Source: Flavobacteriales bacterium (GTDB lineage: Bacteria > Bacteroidota > Bacteroidia > Palsa-965). Taken from it: a stretch of DNA of 33,534 bases. Location of the stretch: assembly GCA_002737665.1 (NCBI GenBank), contig NSIF01000019.1:1-33534 (forward strand). The letters run 5' to 3'. The position numbers were made by a program, and so were the translations under genes. Numbering within the stretch: position 1 is the first letter of the stretch; the number at the start of each line of letters is the position of its first letter. The notes under the pieces were generated by a model. The model did not search any database. It had not been told where the DNA came from and saw only the letters and a program-made list of their open reading frames with translations. Of this stretch, positions 8,966 through 17,768 are shown piece by piece.

Positions 8966-10303
8966 CTAATTTTCGTTTACCCAATTTAATCGGTCGGACT
9001 GCGCAAACTGCCAAGGTGCACCATTGTTCTCCATGTTTGTCATCATCATATTTAGTTCAGTAGGTGCTGCAGATTGCTCCATAACCTGAAAACGACGAAG
9101 ATCAATAATAATAGAAAGTGGGTCAATATTTACTGGACATTCCTGTACACAGGCGTTGCAAGAAGTACAAGCCCAAATCTCTTCACCCGAAATATAGTCA
9201 CCGAATAAAGATTTTCCATCATCAATAAATTTACCACCATTCTTCGTCATATTGCTACCAACCTCTTCTAAACGATCACGCGTGTCCATCATAATTTTAC
9301 GTGGGGAAAGTTTTTTACCCGTAATATTTGCAGGACAAGCTGAGGTGCATCTTCCACACTCAGTACAAGAATAAGCATCCATTAATTGCTTCCAGGATAA
9401 ATCCTGAACATCTTTAGCACCAAAACGAGTAAGTCCCTCGACAACAGGCGGAACAAATGTTGGATCAAGCATTGCTTTTACCTCATTCGTTACAACTGCA
9501 AGATTTGTAAATTCTCCTTTGACTTTTAAGTTAGAATAAAATACATTTGGAAATGCTAGTATAACATGAAAATGTTTTGAATAAGGAAGGTAATTCATGA
9601 ATACCAAAATACCGAGAATATGAAACCACCACGTTGAGCGCTCTGCCATCACCAAAAATGGAATAGATGCGTCTCCATATAGAGAAGCTAACAACGAACT
9701 GATTGGAAAAGCGGAGGAGGAAAGTCCTAAATCGTAATGCGAAAAATGTACCTGCTGCAAACGAAAATCGGCTGCATTCATAAATAAAAAAGCTGCCATC
9801 AATGCAATTTCTGCTACTAAAATATAGTTCGCATCGGACCGAGGCCATCCATTCAAATCATTACTCAGGAAACGCTTAATTTTTACAACATTTCTACGCG
9901 TAAAAAAAATCACACATCCTAGAAAAACGAGCGCTGCAAGAATTTCAAAAGTAGCTATCAGAAAAGTATACAATGAACCCAATACAGAAAACACTCTGTG
10001 GGTGCCGCAAACACCATCAATTATAATTTCAATGACTTCAATATTGATGACAACAAAACCTATGTAAACAAATAAATGTAAAATACCAGGGAGTGGTCGA
10101 GTAACCATTTTTGACTGCCCCATAGCAACACGAAACATCGTTTTCCAACGTTGCGTTTGGTTATCCGTACGATTGACAGGTTTTCCAAGCAAAATATTTC
10201 GCCTAATTTGAACAACATTCTTTGTAAAAAGAAGAAGCCCTGAAATAAGCAAAACGATAAAAATAATATTGATTATATATTCCATTAGCTTTTGAACAAG
10301 CAA
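8966..10303 (-). CDS. Membrane-anchored 4Fe-4S dicluster (Fe-S)-binding protein
   Basis: 445 aa with N-terminal transmembrane segments and two 4Fe-4S motifs: CTECGRCTSACPANITGKKLSPR and CTSCNACVQECPVNIDPL. Confidence 0.93.
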   Translation of the reverse strand: MLVQKLMEYIINIIFIVLLISGLLLFTKNVVQIRRNILLGKPVNRTDNQTQRWKTMFRVAMGQSKMVTRPLPGILHLFVYIGFVVINIEVIEIIIDGVCGTHRVFSVLGSLYTFLIATFEILAALVFLGCVIFFTRRNVVKIKRFLSNDLNGWPRSDANYILVAEIALMAAFLFMNAADFRLQQVHFSHYDLGLSSSAFPISSLLASLYGDASIPFLVMAERSTWWFHILGILVFMNYLPYSKHFHVILAFPNVFYSNLKVKGEFTNLAVVTNEVKAMLDPTFVPPVVEGLTRFGAKDVQDLSWKQLMDAYSCTECGRCTSACPANITGKKLSPRKIMMDTRDRLEEVGSNMTKNGGKFIDDGKSLFGDYISGEEIWACTSCNACVQECPVNIDPLSIIIDLRRFQVMEQSAAPTELNMMMTNMENNGAPWQFAQSDRLNWVNEN

Positions 10304-10306
10304 TTA

Positions 10307-11284
10307 CTAAGGTGTTGGATTTGGATTTTTTTTATTGCCACTTCCAAAAACAGAAAAATAACGTTTTGGGTTTGCTTTTAAATCTAGAATCAATGCATCT
10401 AAATCAGCAGTAGTTTTGTTAAGACCCTCATATAATTTTTTGTCATTAATTAATAGTCCCATCGAACCTTGACCAGTATTTATTTTATCCATTATTACAG
10501 CAGTACGTGACATAATAGAACTAGCGCTGTCAATAACCGTCTTTAATTTAGATTTAGAAATACTATCCGAGATATTTGCAAAATTATTTATTGCTTTTGA
10601 AAGCGGTAAATTATTGCTAGCAAGATTTGATGAAATGGATTGAATTTTACCCAAAATATCGGAAAAACGAATAGACTGTGTTACGACCAAATCATCCAAA
10701 TTAATAGATATTTTTTCGAAAGTGGTCAAGGATTTTTTGATACTTGCAAAACTAGCAATCAAATCGTTTCGGGCACTCTGATTTAAAACCGCATTAAAAA
10801 CCTGAACAACAGAATCGACACTAGCAACCAAACCCTCTAACTTTTTTTTCAAGGGTACAACCATCTCACTCACCTGATCCTTCAAACCTGATTCGTTTGT
10901 TCCTCGTAAAACAGCTTTGTCTTTTACTGGTTTCCCTCCTGAATGAGATATAATCTTAATTGACTTTAATCCCATCAGACCATCACTGAAAATCTGACAT
11001 TCCGAACTATCAGTAATAATAGCATTGTTATCGGTAATAATAAAATGGACCATTAACTTGTTAGTCTTGGGATCTAACGTAACATCACGAATTGTTCCAA
11101 CCTTAAACCCATTGATCTGAACTGTATTATTTTGGGTAATTCCGTCGACATGGTCATACAAAGCATAAAGATCTAAATCGACAGCAAAGATGTCACGACC
11201 TTTAAGAAAGTTGAACCCATAAATAAACAGGGCTAAAGCAACAACAACAACAATTCCAGTACGTATTTGTTTTTTATGTTTCAA
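10307..11284 (-). CDS. MlaD/MCE family protein
   Basis: 325 aa with an N-terminal TM helix and MCE-like segment (LYALYDHVDGITQNNTVQINGFKVGTIRDVTLDPKTNKLMVHFIITDN), followed by a helical region. Confidence 0.9.
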   Translation of the reverse strand: MKHKKQIRTGIVVVVALALFIYGFNFLKGRDIFAVDLDLYALYDHVDGITQNNTVQINGFKVGTIRDVTLDPKTNKLMVHFIITDNNAIITDSSECQIFSDGLMGLKSIKIISHSGGKPVKDKAVLRGTNESGLKDQVSEMVVPLKKKLEGLVASVDSVVQVFNAVLNQSARNDLIASFASIKKSLTTFEKISINLDDLVVTQSIRFSDILGKIQSISSNLASNNLPLSKAINNFANISDSISKSKLKTVIDSASSIMSRTAVIMDKINTGQGSMGLLINDKKLYEGLNKTTADLDALILDLKANPKRYFSVFGSGNKKNPNPTP

Positions 11285-11564
11285 GTGCTTGTTTTCTTAT
11301 AAATATTAACACAAAATTACAAAATTTTTGGGGCTAAAACGAAAAATTTCTAGAACATCGAAATAGCAAAAAAAAGCCCTAATAGTAACTCCTAATTTAG
11401 ATGTTATTATTTAAATAATTAGAAGAATTTTACGAACTACTTTTTTTAAAATCAAACGCATATTAGCATCATACAGGTAGGCTTAATGCATAATCATATA
11501 TAATCAAATTGATCGAATAGGGTAATCTAAAATTGTTCAAACGATACAATTGATGTCGCTAAGC

Positions 11565-12917
11565 TTATTTAGGTAGATTGAATTTCCTCGCCTCTTCCAT
11601 TGTTAAGCGCTTCCCGTCAGCATCGAATACTACGACAAATGCTTCAGTGAAACCTTTTTTTCGCAACTCAATCTGACGTGTAAGCGCCTCGGCTTGAGTA
11701 CCGTAGGCTCCATCAGTATATTTATATATGCCTTTGGCTTCGTAAGACCATATATCAGAAAGTCCCTTAAATTCAGGAGCAGTTACCTTTAATTGTTTAT
11801 CAGAAGCTACAATCTGAACGCGATAAACAAGCACCATTTCTTTACGCGGGGGATCAACCACTGGCTTTAGATCAATTACAATTGCCTTTTTAACACTATC
11901 AATAGCTACTTCAACAATTAAAGAATCTTTTTGGGGAACTAATACATCAATAACATCATTTACTGGTGCAATTGGAGTTTTGGAACTTGCATGATTAACT
12001 GCCTTCTTCAAGCCAGCTGTATCTGTTAATTCTGGGAGATAGGGCTTCATTTTCTCGACCTCATCTAAATAAACTTTAGAAATTCCTTCTAGTTCGTCTT
12101 TCCATTTGCGAAATGCACGAAAAATACTTGCTGCCATGTGAGTCTGTCCCTTTTCTAAGCTCAAAAATTTTTCCTCCTTTGGATTCGTTAGAAACCCTGT
12201 TTCTATAAGCACCGATGGCATACTTGTTTTCCAAAGTACTAGGAAACCGGCTTGCTTTACACCGTCATCATCGCGACCCGCATAACCTGTAAATTGCTGC
12301 TGACACAAATCGGCAAAGCGCATACTTTCTTCTAAATAAAGATTCTGATACGTGCTAAATATAATTGCTGCCTCGTCAGAATTTATATTAAGATTATAAT
12401 TTTGCTGATAGTTATCCTCCAAAAGTACTGCATCGTTTTCGCGTTTTGAAACATCTAAATTACCTTCGGTTTTATGCAATCCCATGACGTAGGTTGATGA
12501 ACCTTGAGCAGTTTCATTACACACATCATAAAACTTACCCTTCGCATTTTTTTTTCGCACGCAAGCGGAGTTACAATGAATGCAAATAAAAATATCGGCG
12601 TGATTTCTATTCGCAATGTTAGCTCTTTCATTCAATTCTATGAAAACATCAGTACTTCGGGTGTAAACAACTTTAATTTCTGGAAAATTGGTTTGGATAT
12701 ACCTGCCTAACTTCAAAGCAATGGAAAGTGCAACATCTTTTTCGTTAACAAAATCACCATGACATCCAGGGTCTTTGCCCCCATGGCCAGCATCTATACA
12801 AACTACTTTAATTTTCTTCCCTTCTGGTCTGATTATTGTATTAAAGGACAGCGTTAAGATTAAAACAGCTGCTATTGCTGAACAGAATACAAAAGGATAT
12901 TTAATAAGCCTTCGCAT
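11565..12917 (-). CDS. N-acetylmuramoyl-L-alanine amidase (Amidase_3) with C-terminal SPOR-like region
   Basis: 450 aa with VCIDAGHGGKDPG, TRSTDVFIELNERANIANRNHADIFICIHCNS and MPSVLIETGFLTNPKEE. C-terminal YRVQIVASDKQL...YTDGAYGTQAEALTRQIELRKKGFTEAFVV resembles SPOR. Confidence 0.95.
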   Translation of the reverse strand: MRRLIKYPFVFCSAIAAVLILTLSFNTIIRPEGKKIKVVCIDAGHGGKDPGCHGDFVNEKDVALSIALKLGRYIQTNFPEIKVVYTRSTDVFIELNERANIANRNHADIFICIHCNSACVRKKNAKGKFYDVCNETAQGSSTYVMGLHKTEGNLDVSKRENDAVLLEDNYQQNYNLNINSDEAAIIFSTYQNLYLEESMRFADLCQQQFTGYAGRDDDGVKQAGFLVLWKTSMPSVLIETGFLTNPKEEKFLSLEKGQTHMAASIFRAFRKWKDELEGISKVYLDEVEKMKPYLPELTDTAGLKKAVNHASSKTPIAPVNDVIDVLVPQKDSLIVEVAIDSVKKAIVIDLKPVVDPPRKEMVLVYRVQIVASDKQLKVTAPEFKGLSDIWSYEAKGIYKYTDGAYGTQAEALTRQIELRKKGFTEAFVVVFDADGKRLTMEEARKFNLPK

Positions 12918-12949
12918 AATTAACTTAACGATAAAGTGCCGTTTTTATT

Positions 12950-12957
12950 TAGTTTTG
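12950..12957 (+). promoter_or_regulatory. Candidate -7 box for the lptD-like gene
   Basis: TAGTTTTG matches TAnnTTTG and lies in the divergent amidase/lptD intergenic region. Confidence 0.4.
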
Positions 12958-13014
12958 CATACAAGAATACATCCGTAAACTTATAAATTAATAAAACAAA
13001 AATACAGTTATACA

Positions 13015-15558
13015 TTGCCTGCTATCCTGCATAAATATCTATTTTTCAGACGTTTTTTGTTAATAAGCCCATTACTATTGGGCTTAAGTGAAAGCGGAAA
13101 ATCTCAAAATGAGATTATTAAGAACACAGACTCTACAAAAATCAAGGTTTTAGGTATTAGTTCTCAATTGAAAGGTCTCGTCAATTACAATGCACAGGAT
13201 TCAATGTTGTTGGACCTCGAATCACAAAAGGTCTATTTATACGATAGTGCAGCAGTAATTTACCAAGCGACTAACCTGAACGCAAATTACATTGAAATTG
13301 ATTTTATAAATGGAATTGTGTCAGCTGAGGCGAAGAAAGATAGCATGGGAAAATATATAGAAAAAGCAAAAATAATAGATGCCGAACAAACATTTTATGG
13401 ACAAAAATTAGCCTATAACTTTGAAACGGGTAAAGGAAAAATAACAGAAGTCAATACAGAAGAAGGTGGTGGATATTTATTGGCCGAAGCAGTAAAAAAA
13501 GACACTTCTGGAGTTATTTACGGTTTTAGAGGGCAATTTACAACTTGCGACAAGGAACATCCACACTTTGCCATTCGGGCCAAGAAAATGAAAATAATTA
13601 AAGATGATAAAATAGTTACAGGACCAGCCTATTTAGAAATTATGAATGTACCCACACCATTGATGGTTCCATTTGGTTTTTTCCCAAATAAAAAGGGTAG
13701 AAAATCTGGAATTTTAGTTCCAAGTTACGGTGCTTCGCCTATACTTGGATTTTTCTTAAAAGATGGGGGGTACTATTTCGGAATAAGTGACAAGGTAGAT
13801 ATGTCTATACGTGGAGATCTCTATTCAAAAGGATCATGGGGGGCAAAATTATTTACATCTTATAGAGTGCGCTACAAATACAATGGAAACTTAAGTTTAA
13901 AATATTCGAAAATTCTAACCGGCGAAAGTGAAATTCCTTCTAGCAGAGTTATTCGAAATGATTTTTTTGTGAATTGGTACCATACGCAAGACCCAAAATT
14001 TAATCCATCGATTCGCTTTTCAGCGAATGTAAATGCAGGTACTAGTTCGTACAATACTTTTAATGCAAATAACTCTAACGATTACCTTTCAAATATTTTT
14101 AATTCTAATATTGCGGCATCAAAGTCGTGGAAGTTTGGCACACTCGCTGCCAATTTAAGACATACGCAAAACAGAGCTACACAAAATGTAGATATGACAC
14201 TTCCTCAATTGTCTTTTTCTGTTAATCGATTCTATCCTTTCAAAAATCCAAATCGTGTAACCAATAAATGGTACGACAAAATAGGCGTTTCCTATATTTC
14301 AGAATTTCAAAATAATCTGAACATAGGGGATACTAGTTTTAATAGAGAGGCACTTCCCTATCTGAAAACACAGATCCGAAATGGAATAAGACAAAGCCTT
14401 CCAATAGCAACGTCCTTTAATGTGCTCAAATACTTTACACTTACACCCGCTCTTGCATTCAATTCTGTAACACAATTTAAGTCAATAAGAAAAATATGGG
14501 ATGGAACAACAATTATTACCGACACACTAAACGGAGCAAAAATAAATTTTGATTGGAATGCAAGTGCAACATTAAGTACAAGAATTTTTGGAATGTATTC
14601 GCTTAAAAGAACACGATTCAGTGTTATTCGACATACACTAACACCAAACTTGTCACTCACATATATGCCCGATTTTACAAATCCAAAATATGGATTTTAC
14701 AACTCTGTTCAATCGAATTCTATTGGCGGAATTACAAAATATTCAATTTACGAAGGTGGCATTTATGGCTCAAGCGCCACCGGAAAGCTTGGTATGGTTG
14801 GTATTAATATACTAAACGCATTAGAGGGCAAACAAAGATTAAAGCCAATGGACACAACTGGAGTTCAACAACGCGTTTCTTTAATTGATGCACTAAATTT
14901 AAGTATGAATTATAATATTATGGCTGACCATTTTAATTGGTCGAATATTACAGGGGGATTCCGAACAAAACTTTTCAAAAAGATTGATTTGAATGCAAAT
15001 TTTGTTGCTGATCCTTACAAAATGACGGCAGAAGGAATTCGTATTGAACGATTTGAATGGCGAGATAAAAAACGATTAGCACGTTTAAAAGGAGCTAATA
15101 TTATTATTGGCACCAGCTTGAGAAAAGGCGGAATTTCTGCAACTACAAGGCGCACTTCCTCGCGTGGTACTGATGCTGAATTAAATATGCTGAACACCAA
15201 TCCGAATGGATACGTCGATTTTAATATTCCTTGGTCACTGAATTTTGGTTTTACATTAAATTGGTCAAAACCATTATTAACGGAGACTTTTTCACAATCA
15301 ATAAACCTTTCTGGTGATTTAAATGTGACACCTAAATGGAAGGTTGGTTTTGATTCCAATTACGATTTACAACATGGACAATTTGCCTACACTTCATTAA
15401 ATGTATATCGAGATTTACATTGCTGGGAATTACAATTTAATTGGATTCCATTTGGATTTCGACAGAGCTACAACATAACATTGAATGTAAAATCTGCCGT
15501 TTTACAAGATTTGAAATTAACAAGAAAGCGTGACTGGTATGATTTTTCTGGCAACTAG
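13015..15558 (+). CDS. LptD-like LPS assembly outer-membrane protein
   Basis: 847 aa with an N-terminal OstA-like region, FTTCDKEHPHFAIRAKKMKIIKDDKIVTGPAYLEIMNVPTPLMVPFGFFPNKKGRKSGILVPSYG (LptD hallmark) and a long C-terminal beta-barrel. TTG start. Confidence 0.93.
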   Translation: MPAILHKYLFFRRFLLISPLLLGLSESGKSQNEIIKNTDSTKIKVLGISSQLKGLVNYNAQDSMLLDLESQKVYLYDSAAVIYQATNLNANYIEIDFINGIVSAEAKKDSMGKYIEKAKIIDAEQTFYGQKLAYNFETGKGKITEVNTEEGGGYLLAEAVKKDTSGVIYGFRGQFTTCDKEHPHFAIRAKKMKIIKDDKIVTGPAYLEIMNVPTPLMVPFGFFPNKKGRKSGILVPSYGASPILGFFLKDGGYYFGISDKVDMSIRGDLYSKGSWGAKLFTSYRVRYKYNGNLSLKYSKILTGESEIPSSRVIRNDFFVNWYHTQDPKFNPSIRFSANVNAGTSSYNTFNANNSNDYLSNIFNSNIAASKSWKFGTLAANLRHTQNRATQNVDMTLPQLSFSVNRFYPFKNPNRVTNKWYDKIGVSYISEFQNNLNIGDTSFNREALPYLKTQIRNGIRQSLPIATSFNVLKYFTLTPALAFNSVTQFKSIRKIWDGTTIITDTLNGAKINFDWNASATLSTRIFGMYSLKRTRFSVIRHTLTPNLSLTYMPDFTNPKYGFYNSVQSNSIGGITKYSIYEGGIYGSSATGKLGMVGINILNALEGKQRLKPMDTTGVQQRVSLIDALNLSMNYNIMADHFNWSNITGGFRTKLFKKIDLNANFVADPYKMTAEGIRIERFEWRDKKRLARLKGANIIIGTSLRKGGISATTRRTSSRGTDAELNMLNTNPNGYVDFNIPWSLNFGFTLNWSKPLLTETFSQSINLSGDLNVTPKWKVGFDSNYDLQHGQFAYTSLNVYRDLHCWELQFNWIPFGFRQSYNITLNVKSAVLQDLKLTRKRDWYDFSGN

Positions 15559-15645
15559 AAAACAAAAACAATAAATTTATAAATGAGTAAAAAGTTAAAA
15601 ATAAGATTTAGCTAAAGCTTGATTATCTTTACGAAAACAATTTAT

Positions 15646-17058
15646 ATGAAAATTTTATTCCCTATCATTTTTACAAGTGCTATACTTGGGTCCATTTGTT
15701 TTTCATTCAAATTAGCAGGTGAAAAAAAAGTACTTTCAACAGATAATGATTCGATTGTTTTTTCAAAAATTTATTCAGAGGGATATAATTCATGGGCGGC
15801 CTATATTGCACTTGAAGGTTTATGCAAAAAAGCACCTAAGCGTTTAGCTGGTTCCGCAGGCGCACAGGTTGCAGTAGAATACATGGAACAGGTGATGAGA
15901 GATTGCCAATTTGATAAGGTCTGGTTACAACCGGTAATGGTTCCACATTGGGAAAGAGGACCACATGAAATTGGATATGTAATCGATATCAATGGTGGAA
16001 AAAAACACGAAGTAAATGTTGCCGCTCTTGGTGGATCAATTGGAACAGGAGAAAACGGATTAACCGCAGAAGTAATTGAAGTGACCAATTTTGATGAATT
16101 AGAAAAGCTAGGTAAAAAAAGTATTGAAGGAAAAATAGTTTTTTTTAACCACCGTTGGGACGATAAGAAAATCGCAACCTTTTCTGCCTATGGCGAAACT
16201 GTAGCGTATCGATGGCAGGGGCCAACTTCTGCAAAAAAATATGGAGCCGTAGGTTGCATCATTAGATCATGCACAAGTTCAATTGACACATTTCCGCATA
16301 CTGGGGTAACACGAACGGATTCAATTGGAGCAACTATTCCATCTGTTGCAATTGCAACAAAAGATGCAGATTTTTTATCTCAGCTCTTGAAAAAATCAGA
16401 GAAGAGTGTAACTTTTTATTTAAACATGAAATGTAAATGGTTTGCTGATGTAAAATCATACAACGTTATTGGAGAAATTCGTGGAAGCGAACATCCCAAC
16501 GAGATTATAGTTGTCGGTGGTCATTTAGATGCTTGGGAACTTGGTGAAGGCGCACACGACGATGGCACTGGTGTTACAGGATCTGTAGAAGCAATCCGCA
16601 TTTTCAAAGCACTTGGCATTCGGCCAAAACACACTATTCGATGTGTCTGTTTTATGAATGAAGAAAATGGTGGAAGAGGCGGAAAAACTTATGCTGACTC
16701 AGCGTCATTAAAAAAAGAAAAACACATTGCAGCAATAGAATCGGATGCAGGAGGATTTACGCCTCGTGGTTTTGGTTTGGATATGAAACCTGATCAAAAA
16801 ATAAAGGTTCAATCTTGGGAGAAATTATTTTTACCATACGGCGTACACGATTTCACACATGGAGGCGGTGGAGCTGATATTGGACCTTTAAAAGCTTTCG
16901 GAACGCCGTTGCTTGGTCTTGAACCAGATGGTTCGCGCTACTTCGATTATCACCATACAGAAGATGATGTTTTCAAGAATGTTAATCGAAGAGAATTGCA
17001 GGCAGGTGCAGCTTCGATGGCGGCGATGATTTATCTGATTGATAAATATGGCTTGTAG
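15646..17058 (+). CDS. M28 family zinc aminopeptidase (secreted)
   Basis: VVGGHLDAWELGEGAHDDGTGVTGSVEAIR, NEENGGRGG, IESDAGGF and YHHTEDD give the full M28 metal ligand set. ATG at 15646 with a signal peptide (MKILFPIIFTSAILGSICF) is preferred over the ORF-track TTG at 15619. Confidence 0.92.
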   Translation: MKILFPIIFTSAILGSICFSFKLAGEKKVLSTDNDSIVFSKIYSEGYNSWAAYIALEGLCKKAPKRLAGSAGAQVAVEYMEQVMRDCQFDKVWLQPVMVPHWERGPHEIGYVIDINGGKKHEVNVAALGGSIGTGENGLTAEVIEVTNFDELEKLGKKSIEGKIVFFNHRWDDKKIATFSAYGETVAYRWQGPTSAKKYGAVGCIIRSCTSSIDTFPHTGVTRTDSIGATIPSVAIATKDADFLSQLLKKSEKSVTFYLNMKCKWFADVKSYNVIGEIRGSEHPNEIIVVGGHLDAWELGEGAHDDGTGVTGSVEAIRIFKALGIRPKHTIRCVCFMNEENGGRGGKTYADSASLKKEKHIAAIESDAGGFTPRGFGLDMKPDQKIKVQSWEKLFLPYGVHDFTHGGGGADIGPLKAFGTPLLGLEPDGSRYFDYHHTEDDVFKNVNRRELQAGAASMAAMIYLIDKYGL

Positions 17059-17112
17059 AATTTATTTTCGAATAACTTATCCAATTTTTTAAATTTAATT
17101 CTGTAATCATTG

Positions 17113-17120
17113 TAACTTTG
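17113..17120 (+). promoter_or_regulatory. Candidate -7 box for trxA
   Basis: TAACTTTG matches TAnnTTTG, 45 nt before the ATG. Confidence 0.45.
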
Positions 17121-17165
17121 TTGAGAATTTAATTTTTATACAATAATTACCTAAAAATAAATAAA

Positions 17166-17486
17166 ATGGCAATTGAAATTACCGATGCAAATTTTGAGGA
17201 AATTGTAATGAAAGCTGACAAACCAGTAATTTTAGATTTCTGGGCTGAATGGTGTGGACCTTGTAGAATGGTTGGGCCAATTATAGAAGAAATTTCCAAA
17301 GACTATGAAGGAAGAGCTATAGTTGGAAAAATTGATGTGGATAGCAATCCAAATGTTTCCATGCAATTTGGAATTCGAAATATTCCTACCATACTCTATT
17401 TCAAAAATGGAGAAGTAGTTGACAAACAAGTTGGCGGTGTTGCAAAAGAAGTGCTTACAGCAAAACTGGATGCACAAATAGCGTAA
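17166..17486 (+). CDS. trxA: Thioredoxin
   Basis: 106 aa with VILDFWAEWCGPCRMVGPIIEEI and IRNIPTILYFKNGEVVDKQVGG. Confidence 0.98.
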   Translation: MAIEITDANFEEIVMKADKPVILDFWAEWCGPCRMVGPIIEEISKDYEGRAIVGKIDVDSNPNVSMQFGIRNIPTILYFKNGEVVDKQVGGVAKEVLTAKLDAQIA

Positions 17487-17502
17487 ATTTTTTTGAAAAT
17501 TT

Positions 17503-17534
17503 AAAAAAGCAGATTAGAAATGGTCTGCTTTTTT
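17503..17534 (+). terminator. Rho-independent terminator downstream of trxA
   Basis: Perfect 11-bp inverted repeat AAAAAAGCAGA (17503-17513) / TCTGCTTTTTT (17524-17534) with T-tract. Confidence 0.85.
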
Positions 17535-17558
17535 TGTAGGGGAATGGATCATACAAGT

Positions 17559-17566
17559 TAACTTTG
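17559..17566 (+). promoter_or_regulatory. Candidate Bacteroidota -7 box upstream of the DUF58 gene leader
   Basis: TAACTTTG exactly matches the TAnnTTTG consensus, with TTTG at 17533-17536 about 22 bp upstream. Confidence 0.45.
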
Positions 17567-17592
17567 AATACTGAATTTGGGCATAATCACAG

Positions 17593-17620
17593 AATTTTCA
17601 ATGTATAATTTTCAATGTAC
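17593..17620. repeat. 14-bp tandem duplication (x2)
   Basis: AATTTTCAATGTAT | AATTTTCAATGTAC, 13/14 identical. Confidence 0.85.
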
Positions 17621-17644
17621 TGTGTTAAAGGAAAAATATTTTAA

Positions 17645-17726
17645 AAGTCTTTGCGTGAGGGATAGCAGTGGAAAGCCCACACGCAGGAGGACTTGCAACG
17701 AATAGCCCGACCTGTAGGGACACGCC
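17645..17726 (+). ncRNA. Candidate structured RNA / interspersed repeat element in the intergenic leader
   Basis: AAGTC(17645)-TT-TGCGTG-A-GGG...CCC-A-CACGCA-GGAG-GACTT(17694) forms a nested hairpin of 5+6+3 bp with an A/A mismatch. A second small hairpin CCC(17706-17708)/GGG(17717-17719) follows. Locally much higher GC than the flanks and no ORF. Confidence 0.55.
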
Positions 17727-17737
17727 GTAAAAATCTC

Positions 17738-17765
17738 AATACCCAAAACTAAATACTCAACACTA
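17738..17765. repeat. 14-bp tandem duplication (x2) just upstream of the DUF58 ATG
   Basis: AATACCCAAAACTA | AATACTCAACACTA, 12/14 identical. Confidence 0.75.
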
Positions 17766-17768
17766 GAA

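Noticed and set aside
12504-12978. Plus-strand ORFs opposite the amidase N-terminus (68 and 67 aa)
   Set aside because: Antisense to the conserved amidase catalytic domain; no domain features.
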